Shown here: piece after piece, positions 23,569-34,024 of the stretch
Numbering within the stretch: position 1 is the first letter of the stretch
Layout: the number at the start of each line of letters is the position of its first letter
NCBI GenBank assembly: GCA_007922195.1
Contig: ML682130.1
Location: 1 to 64,000, forward strand
Source of the DNA: Podocnemis expansa
Lineage: Eukaryota > Chordata > Testudines > Podocnemididae
DNA length: 64,000 nt
Direction of reading: 5' to 3'
The notes under the pieces: generated by a model
The model's input: only the letters and a program-made list of their open reading frames with translations
Databases searched by the model: none
What the model was told of the DNA's origin: nothing
Translations under genes and position numbers: made by a program

Positions 23569-23726
23569 CTCAGGGTGCCCACCATCTTCTGTTACATTGC
23601 TGATTTTGTGAATTATCGGGTCCAGGATTTTTTTGCTGGGAACAGAGGACTCTTCACTGAGATGAATAACATGATTTGCAGTCTCCTCCTCTTTCACAGA
23701 CATTTGCTTTCTGTTGCCTTTTGTCC
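23569..23726 (-). CDS. cassette exon A0 (158 nt) of a TRIM-like gene
   Basis: Open exon with acceptor tttacttgcag and donor gtagac, phase 1 to 0, one codon shorter than A and B. The peptide starts TKGNRKQMSVKEEETANHV; the spacing of K, S, E and NHV matches exon B (GKKLSE..EASNHV), which marks it as the oldest or most diverged copy. It lacks the EETQTPK motif. Lysine- and glutamate-rich; no domain recognised. Confidence 0.6.
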
Positions 23727-24676
23727 CTGCAAGTAAATAAAGTATATATTATTTACATGGCAATCCCCTGCTCTCAAGAAATTTCCTGCTGCCCATTTCC
23801 TTCCCAGCTAACAAATGGAAAGAAAACCCTTCACTGGGTTCCATCACCTGCAGCTCAGTAGTGCTTGCTCCACCTCACAAAACCACTCACCCTGTGCATC
23901 AGTTTTACCCTGTGTTCTTTGTGGCTTCCTTAGAGCTACTTTGTTGAAGACAGGGAATGAAATTTGTCCTGTATTAAAAACACATCAGAAAATTATTATT
24001 CTTGGATAATGGATTCCTTCATTTTTTAAGAAGGGCTGAGTGCTGGCACCGTTTTTAGTTCAATGGGAAGATCTGCTTCTTAATATTAATACAAATTAAG
24101 TCAGTAAGTATCTCAAATTGGTCAATCAGAGGCACTTTTGCTAATTATACTGTAATTTCTTGAAAAGCAGAAAAGGAAGGCACTAAGACCACAGATTAGT
24201 TGTTGCAGATACTGGGAGAGGAATATAGAGTTGGAAGGACAAAGAAATGTGACCAAATAGTCTGGATTTCCATGTTTGGCTAGTGTGACATAAAAGGAAA
24301 GTGCAGAAATGTGAATACAAGCTAGAAGAAAAAGGGATTGTGGCTAAGGATGGATATTTCCCAACACTAACTGAAACCCCCAGTTTCAGCTAAGGTCACA
24401 GTGGGTAGACAACCTGCCTGCGGGAGAGAAACAAGAGGCTGCGTCAGGACTGGGGGACCTCAGTCTCTTCAGAACCCAAACAAAGGGAGGAGATTAGCAT
24501 TTCCCTGGACAAATGGTGACAACAAGAGCCCATGTGGAAACAGGCTGACCTGAGTGATGAGAGATATGAGGTTCAGTTACACAAGCACTGATAAGTTGCT
24601 CCCAGGTGCTGACAATTTCTGGTAAGCCCATAAATAGTAAAATCCTGATGCACGGACACCAGGCCCATTTTGTTAC

Positions 24677-24758
24677 CTTTATGTTCCTTTAACTTTGTTT
24701 CCACAGCAATTTTCTTTCCAGAGGAGAAGCTTTTCAGGGCAGATCCAGGTGACTGAGT
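24677..24758 (-). CDS. small exon E (82 nt), C-like
   Basis: Between acceptor cacttctcag and donor gtaaca, phase 0 to 1. The peptide TQSPGSALKSFSSGKK continues to IAVETKLKEHK. The second half resembles the end of C3 (F-x-SS, AVE, KE at similar spacing), so it may be a fourth, 5'-shortened C-type exon. It ends with one base that joins A0 in frame. Supported by open frame, splice signals and phase only. Confidence 0.5.
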
Positions 24759-25720
24759 CTGAGAAGTGAGATATTTGGAAAAGTTACTGGCCATTTCAAT
24801 TGCCATACTCATTTAGAAAGATTTTGGTTATTTTTTCTTCTTTCTTCTTATTTTGCTTTCTCATTTACTCAAGATATTTATGTCTGGATCCTCAAAAGTT
24901 CATATTTGATTTGTCACATATCAGAAGTAATTTTTCAGATCAGAAAACAATTCAGGGCAGAAAACTCTGCTAGAATGAAGTGGCAGTTGAAACCACATAT
25001 CAGTCATTTGAAAGCGAAAGTCCTTTGATGACTATTGTACTTAAAATAAAATCCAGAAATGCAAAGTTTAGGTTGTGTTTCCAAAGAACCCAACTGTTTG
25101 AAACGGCGTGAGTTTATCTATAAGGGTCCCAAAATGGGCAATAACAGCTAGAACTTATTGATGACTATACAGTCAATTGATCACAAAAGGCGGGACGCTA
25201 AGCATTAAGAGTGAAAATACTTGTTCTTTGTGTGTGTATCTGCACATGTTCATGTGTGTGTGCATGCAGTGGTTAATGTATAATTTGATGGGCCCCAGAA
25301 CCCCCCTGATTTCTGGGCATACTCAGGGAGGGAGATTTGAAAACTCCCCCATCCTGGCCACAGTTCCCAGGTCACAGCAGGGCAGAACATTTGTTCCACC
25401 TGATGCTTCTATCTTTCAGAGGCCTGAAACTCTGGTCCCTCAAATTTGTGGGCCCCAGAACTGCATTGTGTGTGTACATGCATGCAAGCAGAAATAAAAC
25501 TCAGTTGCAGCTAGTCCTCACTGCATTGTTGAAGCTTCACCTTTAGTATCTGTTTTTATATAGTGGCAGTTTTGAAACACACATACCCTCTCTCGCCTTT
25601 TGAACTACATTTTGTATTATATGGTGAATACCTGTCTAAACTTGTCTGTGGGTGTCTGGCCTATTAAACTGCGTTCCACACACCTGCCCTATTAGGAGAG
25701 GTACTTGGGACTTTATTGAA

Positions 25721-25855
25721 ATTTGAGAAGGGCAGCCGTGTTGGTCTATTTCAGTGAAACAAACAAGGAGCCCCGTGCCACTTTTAAAGACTAACAAATT
25801 TGCTCATTGTATAAGCTTTAATGGGCATAATCCCACTTCCTCAGGCAGATGAAGT
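25721..25855 (+). mobile_element. SINE-like retroposon copy
   Basis: Head gaagggcagccgtgttggtc, then aaagactaacaaattt and taagctttaatggg followed by cccacttcctcagg. Same family as the copies at 2,236, 33,431, 38,302 and 54,651. Confidence 0.65.
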
Positions 25856-26643
25856 GGAAACCGCAGTATGTTAGGTTTATGTGCATATGCAGAGAAGGGT
25901 GAGCCACAAGGCCAATTCAAGCAGTTCCAGAAGAGTTTGTCTGTTAGTGTATTTCAGCAAAGCGAAGAAGTTGTTTTAATTTAAACAGTGTAGGTGTGGG
26001 TCTTTAACAACAATAGACAAGAAGGAGAGAATGTTTTAAATGTGCCATAGGTTGTAGTGTCCCACTAGGACACATGGCACAAAGGACAGAGACTTCACTC
26101 AAGTCTAAGCCCCTGCTCTGTGCTGGAGGCCAATTATCACAACAGGTAAGAAAGATGTACAGGCGAGACTGAACAGGACAGACTCTGCCCAGACTGCAAT
26201 TCTGACAGTTCTAGGGTTCAAAGAAGGGTGAGATCGGGATGGCAAAGGGGCACCTCAAGACTTCTGTTGTTTAAAAATTTTCTGTATCTCTCAAGTACTT
26301 TATGACCAAAGTGTCTATGATTAAGAAATGTCTGTGCTCAGTCAGTGCTCCTTTCCTTTCTACCATGTAATCTTTGATGGGGTTAATCCAGGAAGCAGCA
26401 GTGCCCACAGCAAGGGGAGAATGTGAAAGCAACTAAAGGAGGGACCACACAAGAGATCTGAGGTTTCAGGTCGAGGGTGACGGTGTAATGCACTCAACAG
26501 TTCTCAAGGAATGGTCAGACCATGTGTCTGATGCGTCAAAGAGCATCCTAGAGCCTACGGTCACAATCAGTGACTAGACGCTGCTCATACACAGTAGCTA
26601 TGGAGCACATAGGATGCAGTAATACATAAAAAACCGGCGACCA

Positions 26644-27073
26644 TACAGGGTGTGTCTACACTGGCAAGTTAGTTCGAATTAAGGAGCCTTAGTCTGAACT
26701 AACTTAGTCCCCATCTGCCGCAGACTTTCACTAGTTCAGATTAAGGGATTCCTTAATCTGAACTAATGAAAGCTTAGTTTAAATTAGTAATGCCTGCATA
26801 TAGTTCGAAGTAAGAGCTTAGTTTGATTCCTAGTTCAAACTAAGGGCAGCGTAGACCAGCATTAAGCCTGAATTCAAACTAAATAAGTTTAAATTAGGGC
26901 AGTTAGTTCAAATTAACAAAGTGCACTAATTTAACTCAGTGTTTAAGTAGAGTTATTGCACTTTGTTAATTTGACTTACTAAAGTTGGGTTTAGTTCAAA
27001 TTTAGGTGGAACTTACTAGTTCAAATTTGTTAATTCGAGCTAACTTTTGTAGTGTAGACAGACATAGCCACAG
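26644..27073. mobile_element. MITE, TTCGAATT-core type
   Basis: Element 26,649-27,068. Ends ggtgtgtctacactgg and the inverted gtagacagacatagc; flanks tacag and cacag match at 4 of 5 bases. Interior words: agttcgaattaa, tagtttaaattag. Belongs to the same end-group as 4,346 and 20,645. Confidence 0.75.
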
Positions 27074-27125
27074 TGGGGAACTGGCCCAGATTGTAATGAA
27101 GCTTATCTTTAGAAGTATCTTATAC

Positions 27126-27251
27126 CTTTTCAGTTAGTCTGTTATGTTCCTCTTGTCCCCTCTGTGGAAAGTCCTTCCAGTCCTTGTCCTCAAGGAGGCA
27201 CAGTATCTCAAAGGCAGACCAAAGTTCCTTCTTGAGTCTTATTATTATTTC
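27126..27251 (-). CDS. candidate exon F (126 nt), charged helical
   Basis: Between acceptor tttgttactgtag and donor gtataa, open, phase 0 to 0, 42 codons. The peptide begins EIIIRLKKELWSAFEILCLL and continues with EDKDWKDFPQRGQEEHNRL, a hydrophobic then charged pattern that could be helical. It has exactly the length and phases of the coiled-coil exon of the second TRIM gene at 60,604, with little sequence similarity. In frame between the RING/B-box exon and exon E. Confidence 0.45.
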
Positions 27252-27477
27252 CTACAGTAACAAACATTTTTTTAAAAACATCTTAGGAGAAGAGGTCACT
27301 CTTTATCATTCCTATTTCTGCTCTGAATCAAATTACAAATATGTCCCATGAGCTTTAACAGGAGCAAAATCAAGACCTGTAATAACCCGACAAATATAAA
27401 CATTATCTTAAAGACCAATGAAGGTGACCATTGAATTGATAAAAGCAAAGAACTCCCAAGAAAGGGGATACTTTTAA

Positions 27478-27846
27478 CTATACACCAGGGGTGGCCAAAC
27501 TTAGGGAACACAAGAGCCACACAAGTTGATCATTAAACCTTTGTGAGCTGCACTAAGGCATATAGTCATATACTTTTACCTACTCCAAAATTACTAAGTT
27601 TAAAATTCATTGCAAACTTTAATTTTATAGTAAAAAGAGGACAAACACTGATCCTACTAATGTCAGATTCTGATAATTACTTAAGGTGACCATGAAAACT
27701 AGGCCTACAGTAAAAATGCCACTGCTTCTCTGCCATCCCCAACCATGCCGCGCTTCTCCCCGCCATGCTCTTCTGCAAACCGCACTTTTTCTTTCAAGAG
27801 CCGCATGCAACTCACGAGCCGCAGTTTGGCTAAGCCTGCTATACAC
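27478..27846. mobile_element. hAT-like MITE with perfect 8-bp target duplication
   Basis: Element 27,486-27,838. Ends caggggtggccaaac and the inverted gtttggctaagcctg; duplication ctatacac at 27,478-27,485 and 27,839-27,846 is perfect. A shorter relative of the element at 19,414. Confidence 0.9.
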
Positions 27847-28205
27847 CATGTGCAATAGTCCTGCCATAGTATGACCTCTATAGGTTAAAAAGATTGCATG
27901 ACACACATTCTACTTTACACTGCAATACAAAATTTTCACTTCAGACATATCTTTGTGCTGCCATGTGTGACATGTAACAAAAATTGTTTAAGGAACAAAC
28001 GTGCATCTTTAACAAAACTTGCAAGGGGCCATAAATTCCAGCTTGTGATTCACACACCCTGCTGTGAACAGTGATGGGGCTTCATCATGGAGTTGCAGGA
28101 AACCTGGCAGCTGTCACAGACTCATGGTCCTGGTGAAGCTTCCTTTGGGACTCACCTGGCTGGATAGTGTGGGTCTTATGCACTGCACCAATGTGCTTCT
28201 AAGCT

Positions 28206-29086
28206 TCAGGGACACATCTACACTGGAGCCTTAGGTCGACTTCAGGAAGGTTAGGTCAACCTACTGACTCCTGCGGTCACATTGGGTTTTTAATAAGGCG
28301 ACTTAAGTGCTTCCTTAAGTCAAATTAATAACACCACCTCTTAAGGTTGATGATGCTTAAATCAACCTTACTAAATTGACTTAAGCCAATGTGGATGGGG
28401 GAAGCCCTTAAGTTGACCTAACTGGTTTCCAGGAGGACCCCTCCCAGAGTTCCCAGAATTTGCACTTCTCTGGTACAATGTGGGACAGCTACCCACAATG
28501 CACCACTCCTTCATCAACCTAGCACCTGCCAGTTGGATGCAGACAGTTGAGAAGAGTTTTCAGTGTGGACTCTATGGCTATGACCACACATACACCATTA
28601 TTTCAAAATAACCCATTTCGAAATAAAATCCTTATTTCGAAATAAGTTAATTCAAATTAACAGTTTGTTAATTCGAATTAAGGGAAAGCCTGCTTTTGAA
28701 ACAGCTGTTATTTCAAAATGGTTATTTCAAAATAAGGCCATTCGGACATGTTGTTTCAAAACAGTTGTTTCGAAACAACGCCTGTTGTTTCGAAACAACG
28801 TGTCCAAACGCCATTGTTTCAAAACAGCTATTTCGATATCGAAGCAGGTTTACCAGGTTCAAAACAATGGCCGTTGTTTTGAAACAACAGGTCCTGTTGT
28901 TTCGAAACAACAGTACATCGTGCGGACATGAGAATTTTTATTTTGAAACAACCTCTGTTGTTTTGGAATAAGAACCCTGTGTGGACATACCCTATAAGTT
29001 GACTTAACAAGGTCAGCTATAAGTCAACTTAAAGTCAACCTTGTTAGGTCGACTTAAAAGAGCCTCCAATGTAGACATACCCCAGG
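28206..29086. mobile_element. MITE, GTCGACTT-core type, carrying a nested MITE
   Basis: Outer element 28,211-29,081. Ends gacacatctacactgg and the inverted ccaatgtagacatacc; flanks tcagg and ccagg match at 4 of 5. Interior words taggtcgactt and taagtcaactt are interrupted by the element at 28,577-28,991. Confidence 0.75.
28572..28996. mobile_element. nested MITE, TTTCGAAA-core type
   Basis: Element 28,577-28,991 with ends gctatgaccacaca and the inverted tgtgtggacatacc; flanks ctatg and ctata match at 4 of 5. The interior is a series of self-complementary words: ttatttcgaaataag, ttaattcgaatta, tgttgtttcgaaacaac. Open frames across it (repeats of FETT/SKQQ type) are by-products of the repeat. 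Confidence 0.8.
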
Positions 29087-29089
29087 AGT

Positions 29090-32000
29090 CTGAGCAGCAT
29101 CCAGACTGTGGGTTACTAGGTGCAGTTTCAGGGTGCAGATTTTTCTTTCCAGCACCCTCATCTAAAAGATTGAACCCTAAAGTACAGTTGCTGAGGCACT
29201 GAGACTAGTGCTGGCTTCTCCAGGCTCCTCAGGAGGTTGAGCACACTCCTGAGGGCAGTCTGGGTTACAACTCAGCTCTTCATGGACACATCAGAGTAGA
29301 AGTAAACAGACATAGGCTTTGCAAAGGTGTCTAAAATGATTACTCTTTATTTCATATAGTTTAGCAGCTATACGTACCTAGGTAAAACTAATAAAATACT
29401 TGTTCATCGTTCCCTCACAGTTACCTCACCACTCTCAGCACTCTCTGAGATTTGGTCAGAGTATCCTATTGATCTGCCACTGGCCCTGCCAAGTGATTTT
29501 GGGCAAGTTACTTTTCCTCTCTCTGTTCTTATTTTCTCCATCTGCGAAATGGGGATAATAAAAGACCACCTCTAGAAAATGCTTTGACAAAGCAGCTGAC
29601 AGCTAACAACAGAGTTTCTATAGGATTGTGACTTACCCAGGGTATAACCCAGAATAATAAGCAGCTGTGTAACTCCTGCCCTATAAATGTGGATGCCTTG
29701 AAATGCCTTGCTGAAATAGCACCCACCTGGGGTGCTCACAACTGCCATCTAGCAGGTAAGCCACACTCTGAGTTTCTGTCAGTAACTTCAGCTTGCTAGC
29801 TACAAAGGGTTACTTACTACAGTCTGGCTATGCTAACTTTGGTTATGTTGCAGAGTGACCCCAACCTATACCCAGTCCCAAATTTTCCCCAAAAAATGTA
29901 TGTCTGTGATGTGGTGCACCAAACTCTTTGATGCTGCCTGCTGGAGGCACCAGGTCCTACCATCCCCTGAGCCAGGAAAGAAGCAGTAAAATTGGGTCCT
30001 CCAGGCCTGTCCAGGAAGGCTGCAAGGAAGCCTTCTGAGTACAGCAGGCTCAGATAAAAGTGGCTTCATGGGCTAAGCAGGTCATTAGGTGGCAGGAACC
30101 AGGAAGATGAAGGACTGGAAGGACGTAAAACTTCAGTGGCAAAGACGCCCTCCTCAAGCAGAGAGAGGACTGTGAAGTTCTCAAGGCATTAAGACCTGAG
30201 AGGCAACACTGACAAAAAGGGGCAGAGATCTCCAGGCAAAGTGTCCTGGAGAGACCCTCCTCATCCAGGGAATTGACAGAGAACTCAAGAGGATGATGGG
30301 ACTGAATGGGAAGTAGCCGAAAGCACAGGGAAGGCAGCAAAAACTATTAAAGGGAAATGGTATGTGGCTCCCTGTATATAGCATCCCCAGATTGGGACCC
30401 AGAGCAATGTGGAGGCCTGGTTCCTCCACCAGCTGCTGCAGAAGTGGCCTAAGACCCAAGAGAAAGATGACACAGTATTAAAAGACCAAGAAAGGGACTA
30501 GAATTTAAACATGCCCAGTGATGAGGCTGATGAATGCAGTGACACCTAACCATTTGTTGCACTATGCAACCCAAGGAAGGTAGTCTCATGTGTTTTGACT
30601 ATGTGTGACTTGGCCAGAGGGTTGAGCCACTGAAGGCGCATCTGATATGGGTAACAGCCAATGGGGGCACAAGGTGGGATGCTGTCTGGATTTAGTGGGT
30701 CATTTATGATTATTTTTCATATTAACAATATTGCAATAATCCATATGTGATATGCCATGTTTGGTACCAACAGAAAGGTTGTAATCTGCTTCATAGAAGG
30801 CTTGAGTAGCCAGTTTTGTTTGATAACCTAATAAAATGGTCATGAAACACTTTTCAGTTTTTACTATGATGCCGTACAGCCCCCCCTTCTTTCTTACAGT
30901 CTCACACTTCATTGACCTTAACACCCCCTGTAAATTTGAACACCCCCCCCTCCAAATTTCAATTCCTGGGGAAAACACTGCCTCATCCTACCCTCTACTG
31001 GTCTCTTCACCTCTTCTGGCCCCTCACACCACTGGTCCCCCCCTCTACCCCAGTCCCTGCCTCCCCACCCTTCTCCAACCCCCTTCTGGCTCAGCCTCCA
31101 GGAGTTGAACCTGAAGCAGGCTGCATCCCCTGCCCTGCAAACAAAGGCAGCAGTGAGAGCTGGGGGGCGGGGGGGGGGAATTGCAGTCAACGCAATGGGA
31201 GCAATCTGGAGCCAAGCCAAGCCTCCTTCTGCAGCTGGGAGGTGTGGTTGGGAGGCTACTTTACCTGGAGCAGGAAGGTAACAAGGTCTCTCCTACACTC
31301 CCTCCAAGCAATACCTGTCTAGGAGCAGGGACAGCAGACCAGGGCTGGATTTTTAGAGTCCCCCTCCCTTAGCTAAAGGCCCAGGGCTGTGTTAATCCAG
31401 CCCTGGTAGTTGTTTTAGTAGGTACATCCAGGCGAATAATAAACCACGCCCTTGCCTAGCTGTTCTCCCACCCCTTCTGATCCCCAATCTTCAGCCAGGC
31501 ATAGCAGTTTAAAAAAAAAATGAGATAAGAAACTTGCTGATATAGAAATGGGTTGGCTTATAAACGTAGTAGAAAAGTGTATGACTGCTTTTAAGCAATA
31601 ACGGAAATGAAATGTGCATGTGTATGGTTATTTAACTGCACAGCAAAGTGCTGAGTTAAGCAAGCTTCTGAAAATAGCCAAGGAGCTCAGGAATTAACTG
31701 ACTTTTTTCAATTGATTTTGCTTTGGGTTGGTGCTTTTGGTTTGTTTTTTTTAATTCTGGTCACCTCTTAAAGGACTCATAGCCCCTAGAAAGATTACCG
31801 AGCTCAGAGCCAAAAAATTCCTGTTATAGCCCTGTCATTGATTGCCCTATCACAACTGGATACTTACAATGCATTTCACAGGGATTATTTAGTCATATCT
31901 CACAACGCTCACAGAGGTATGGAAATCTCCCTGTTTTCAGTTAACCAATGGGAAGACAAAAGCCCAGTGTGAGTGCTCCAGAGTCAGGGAGTTGGCAGTA

Positions 32001-32250
32001 GAACCAAGATAGACCATAGGAGTCTTGAATCACCCTCTTATTATGAATCCACTTGGTCACAAGGGTACTGTGGTAAATCACATAACTTTTCTATGTGTAC
32101 ACAAGTTACATATGGGCACACAAACAATCTGACAGCTAAGTCACCATTTGTGCATCTGAATCATGCTAATTGTATGTGGAAATGAAGGCTTGCGCCAGCA
32201 CTTTCTTTGTGTGTATTGTACTCAGGCCCTCCATTCTGAAAATATGTCCT
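29090..32250. other. intron of the inferred TRIM-like gene; no exon seen
   Basis: No coding exon was recognised. Notable low-complexity parts are a pyrimidine-rich stretch at 30,990-31,110 and a run of G at about 31,165-31,178. Between about 29,880 and 30,480 the style recalls an LTR, but no ends were found. Confidence 0.4.
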
Positions 32251-32318
32251 TTATATTAGCAGGAAAAACATGTTTTCCCCTTGCAGTTTAATTGATAAAG
32301 ATAAATAACGTTGCCTAC

Positions 32319-32735
32319 CCTGTACTCCCGGGCAGCCTCCTCCTTAGGCACCACATTATGGGCTCGATGAGCCTGAGATCGTTCACACACCACGCAGAGG
32401 AGGCTTTGGTCTTCTTTACAGTAGAGTTTCAAAGGCTCTTGATGCGTCTCACACTGGATTCCTCTGCGAGCTTCTTCCTTTCTTTTTATTCTTAATAACT
32501 GAGGTATAGCTTCCACAATGTTCCTAAGTTCCCTATTTGACCTTAAATTTGTCCTTTGAAACCTCTTTTTGCACTGAGGACAGGCAAGGTTGATCTCTTC
32601 CTTGCTGTGCTGAGCGATACATTCCTTGCAGAAACTGTGTCCACAATCAGTAGTCACAGGGTCTCGAAATAACTCCAAACAGATGGGACAAGTAACATCA
32701 TATTTAATGGACTGGACAGGATCTGCAGCTGTCAT
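32319..32735 (-). CDS. TRIM-family RING/B-box exon
   Basis: First coding exon of a TRIM E3 ubiquitin-protein ligase. The start ATG at 32,735 has A at -3. The 139 codons end at the donor gtaggc in phase 0. The RING finger has the C3HC4 set C16, C19, C31, H33, C36, C39, C52, C55. The type-2 B-box has C95, H98, C106, D109, C114, C117, H123, H126. All zinc ligands are present, so the domain looks functional: RING recruits the E2 and the B-box supports self-assembly. The exon ends EEAAREYR, where coiled-coil exons normally follow. Which TRIM orthologue this is cannot be decided from this exon; it resembles the TRIM7/27/39/41 group. Confidence 0.92.
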
Positions 32736-33402
32736 TTCTCCCTTTGTAAGAGTTTGAATGTGCTCGCGGCTGCCAAAACATCCCCCTCAGTGTGTTTGTC
32801 TCACAGCATAAAGGTGCACTCCTCCTCAGAAATCTTTTCATTCCAAAGGTCCACGTTATAATTTTATTGGATCAGTCCCATGGACCTCAACCCCAGAGAT
32901 TAGGAGGAAACAAACTACCTTTGCTCTCTTAGAAACACTAATAAACTTTCCCCAATGTCATAGACAGCACCTCCCATCAATGCAATGAGAGGAACATAGT
33001 AGCCCATATCTGTGCTAGGAAAATGACCCAATCTTGTTAATAGTTCTCAACAAGATGTCTGACCTGGTTGAAATGTGGTTCATTTTCTACAACATTTCAG
33101 ATAGCTTGATACGTATGCCTGCAGTAAGCAAGTGTGCGGTTTCAAAATCAAACAGGACTGCCAAACATTACTAAAATTGGTTTGTTTGTTTTGTTTTTCT
33201 TTCCCCCACCCTGACATCCAGGTTTGCAGCTAACTTTGCACTAGGCTACATGGTCAGTGGCACCTCTGACAGCTTAGCATCGATTGTGCAAGTTTGACTG
33301 AATGTCTGTAAAGAAGCATTCAGTCAAACCCAGAATTAGCCAGTGGTCTATTTGTTAAGACCTACCCAGCTTGTAGTGTAGCACTGATTCAACAGAAAGT
33401 CA

Positions 33403-33834
33403 TTTTCCATTGCAAAAAAAAAAAAAGCAACAACAAGGAGTCGTGTGGCACTTTAAGACTAACAGATTTATTTTTTGCATGAGCTTTCATGGGAGAAAAT
33501 CCCACTTCCTCAGATGCTTCGAAGATGGGTGAACTTACAGAAAGGAATGAAACTAAATGCAAGGGGGTGTAAAACATAGGATCAGGTCATACAGCAACAG
33601 CAAATCAGAGCAGTTTTACACCCCCTTGCATTTAGTTTCATTCCTTTCTGTAAGTTCACCCATCTTCAAAGCATCTGAGGGAGTGGGATCTTCTCCCACG
33701 AAAGCTCATGCAAAAAATAAATCTGTTAGTCTTAAAGTGCCACACAACTCCTTGTTGGGTTTGGGTTTTTTTGTTTTTTTTTTTCCCTGCTGGCCTAGAC
33801 TAACATGGCTATCCCTTTTGAAATTTCCCATTGC
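33403..33834 (-). mobile_element. long fold-back SINE-like retroposon
   Basis: Two 145-bp arms (33,431-33,575 and 33,613-33,757) are inverted copies separated by a 37-bp loop. Each contains the SINE body (agctttcatgggag, actaacagatttatt) plus an extra tail ending gggggtgtaaaac. The outer right side has the SINE head (reverse of tagccatgttagtctagg). Flanks ttttccattgc and tttcccattgc match at 10 of 11, with a run of A after the left flank. Fits one insertion by twin priming. It could form a strong hairpin in RNA or DNA. Confidence 0.8.
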
Positions 33835-34024
33835 CTCAGCAGTATGGGGATCCTGTGGTGAGTAGGCATAGTGGAAGGGAGATACGTCAGTTATTCTAAG
33901 TCACTTGCATATTTCCCTTCGACTACCACCAAAATCCCCTTGCAGCATAGACCAGCCTGTAGCCAGGATGAAGAAACTGTGGGGAGGCAAGAAACTCAAA
34001 ACTATGACCCCATCAGATGTATGT

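Larger units (their letters stand above)
19391..23726 (-). repeat. tandem genomic duplicate, unit 3
   Basis: Carries A0 (23,569-23,726), D3 (21,817-21,842) and C3 (19,977-20,092). Enlarged by three hAT-like insertions at 19,414, 20,173 and 22,442. The aligned units 1 and 2 give the uninterrupted sites for the first two insertions. Confidence 0.7.

Noticed and set aside
28665..29010. Open frames with repeated FETT/SKQQ-type words on both strands
   Set aside because: They are translations of the self-complementary TTTCGAAA repeat of a MITE.
33389..33865. Two similar peptides on opposite strands
   Set aside because: They are the two arms of the fold-back SINE, not genes.
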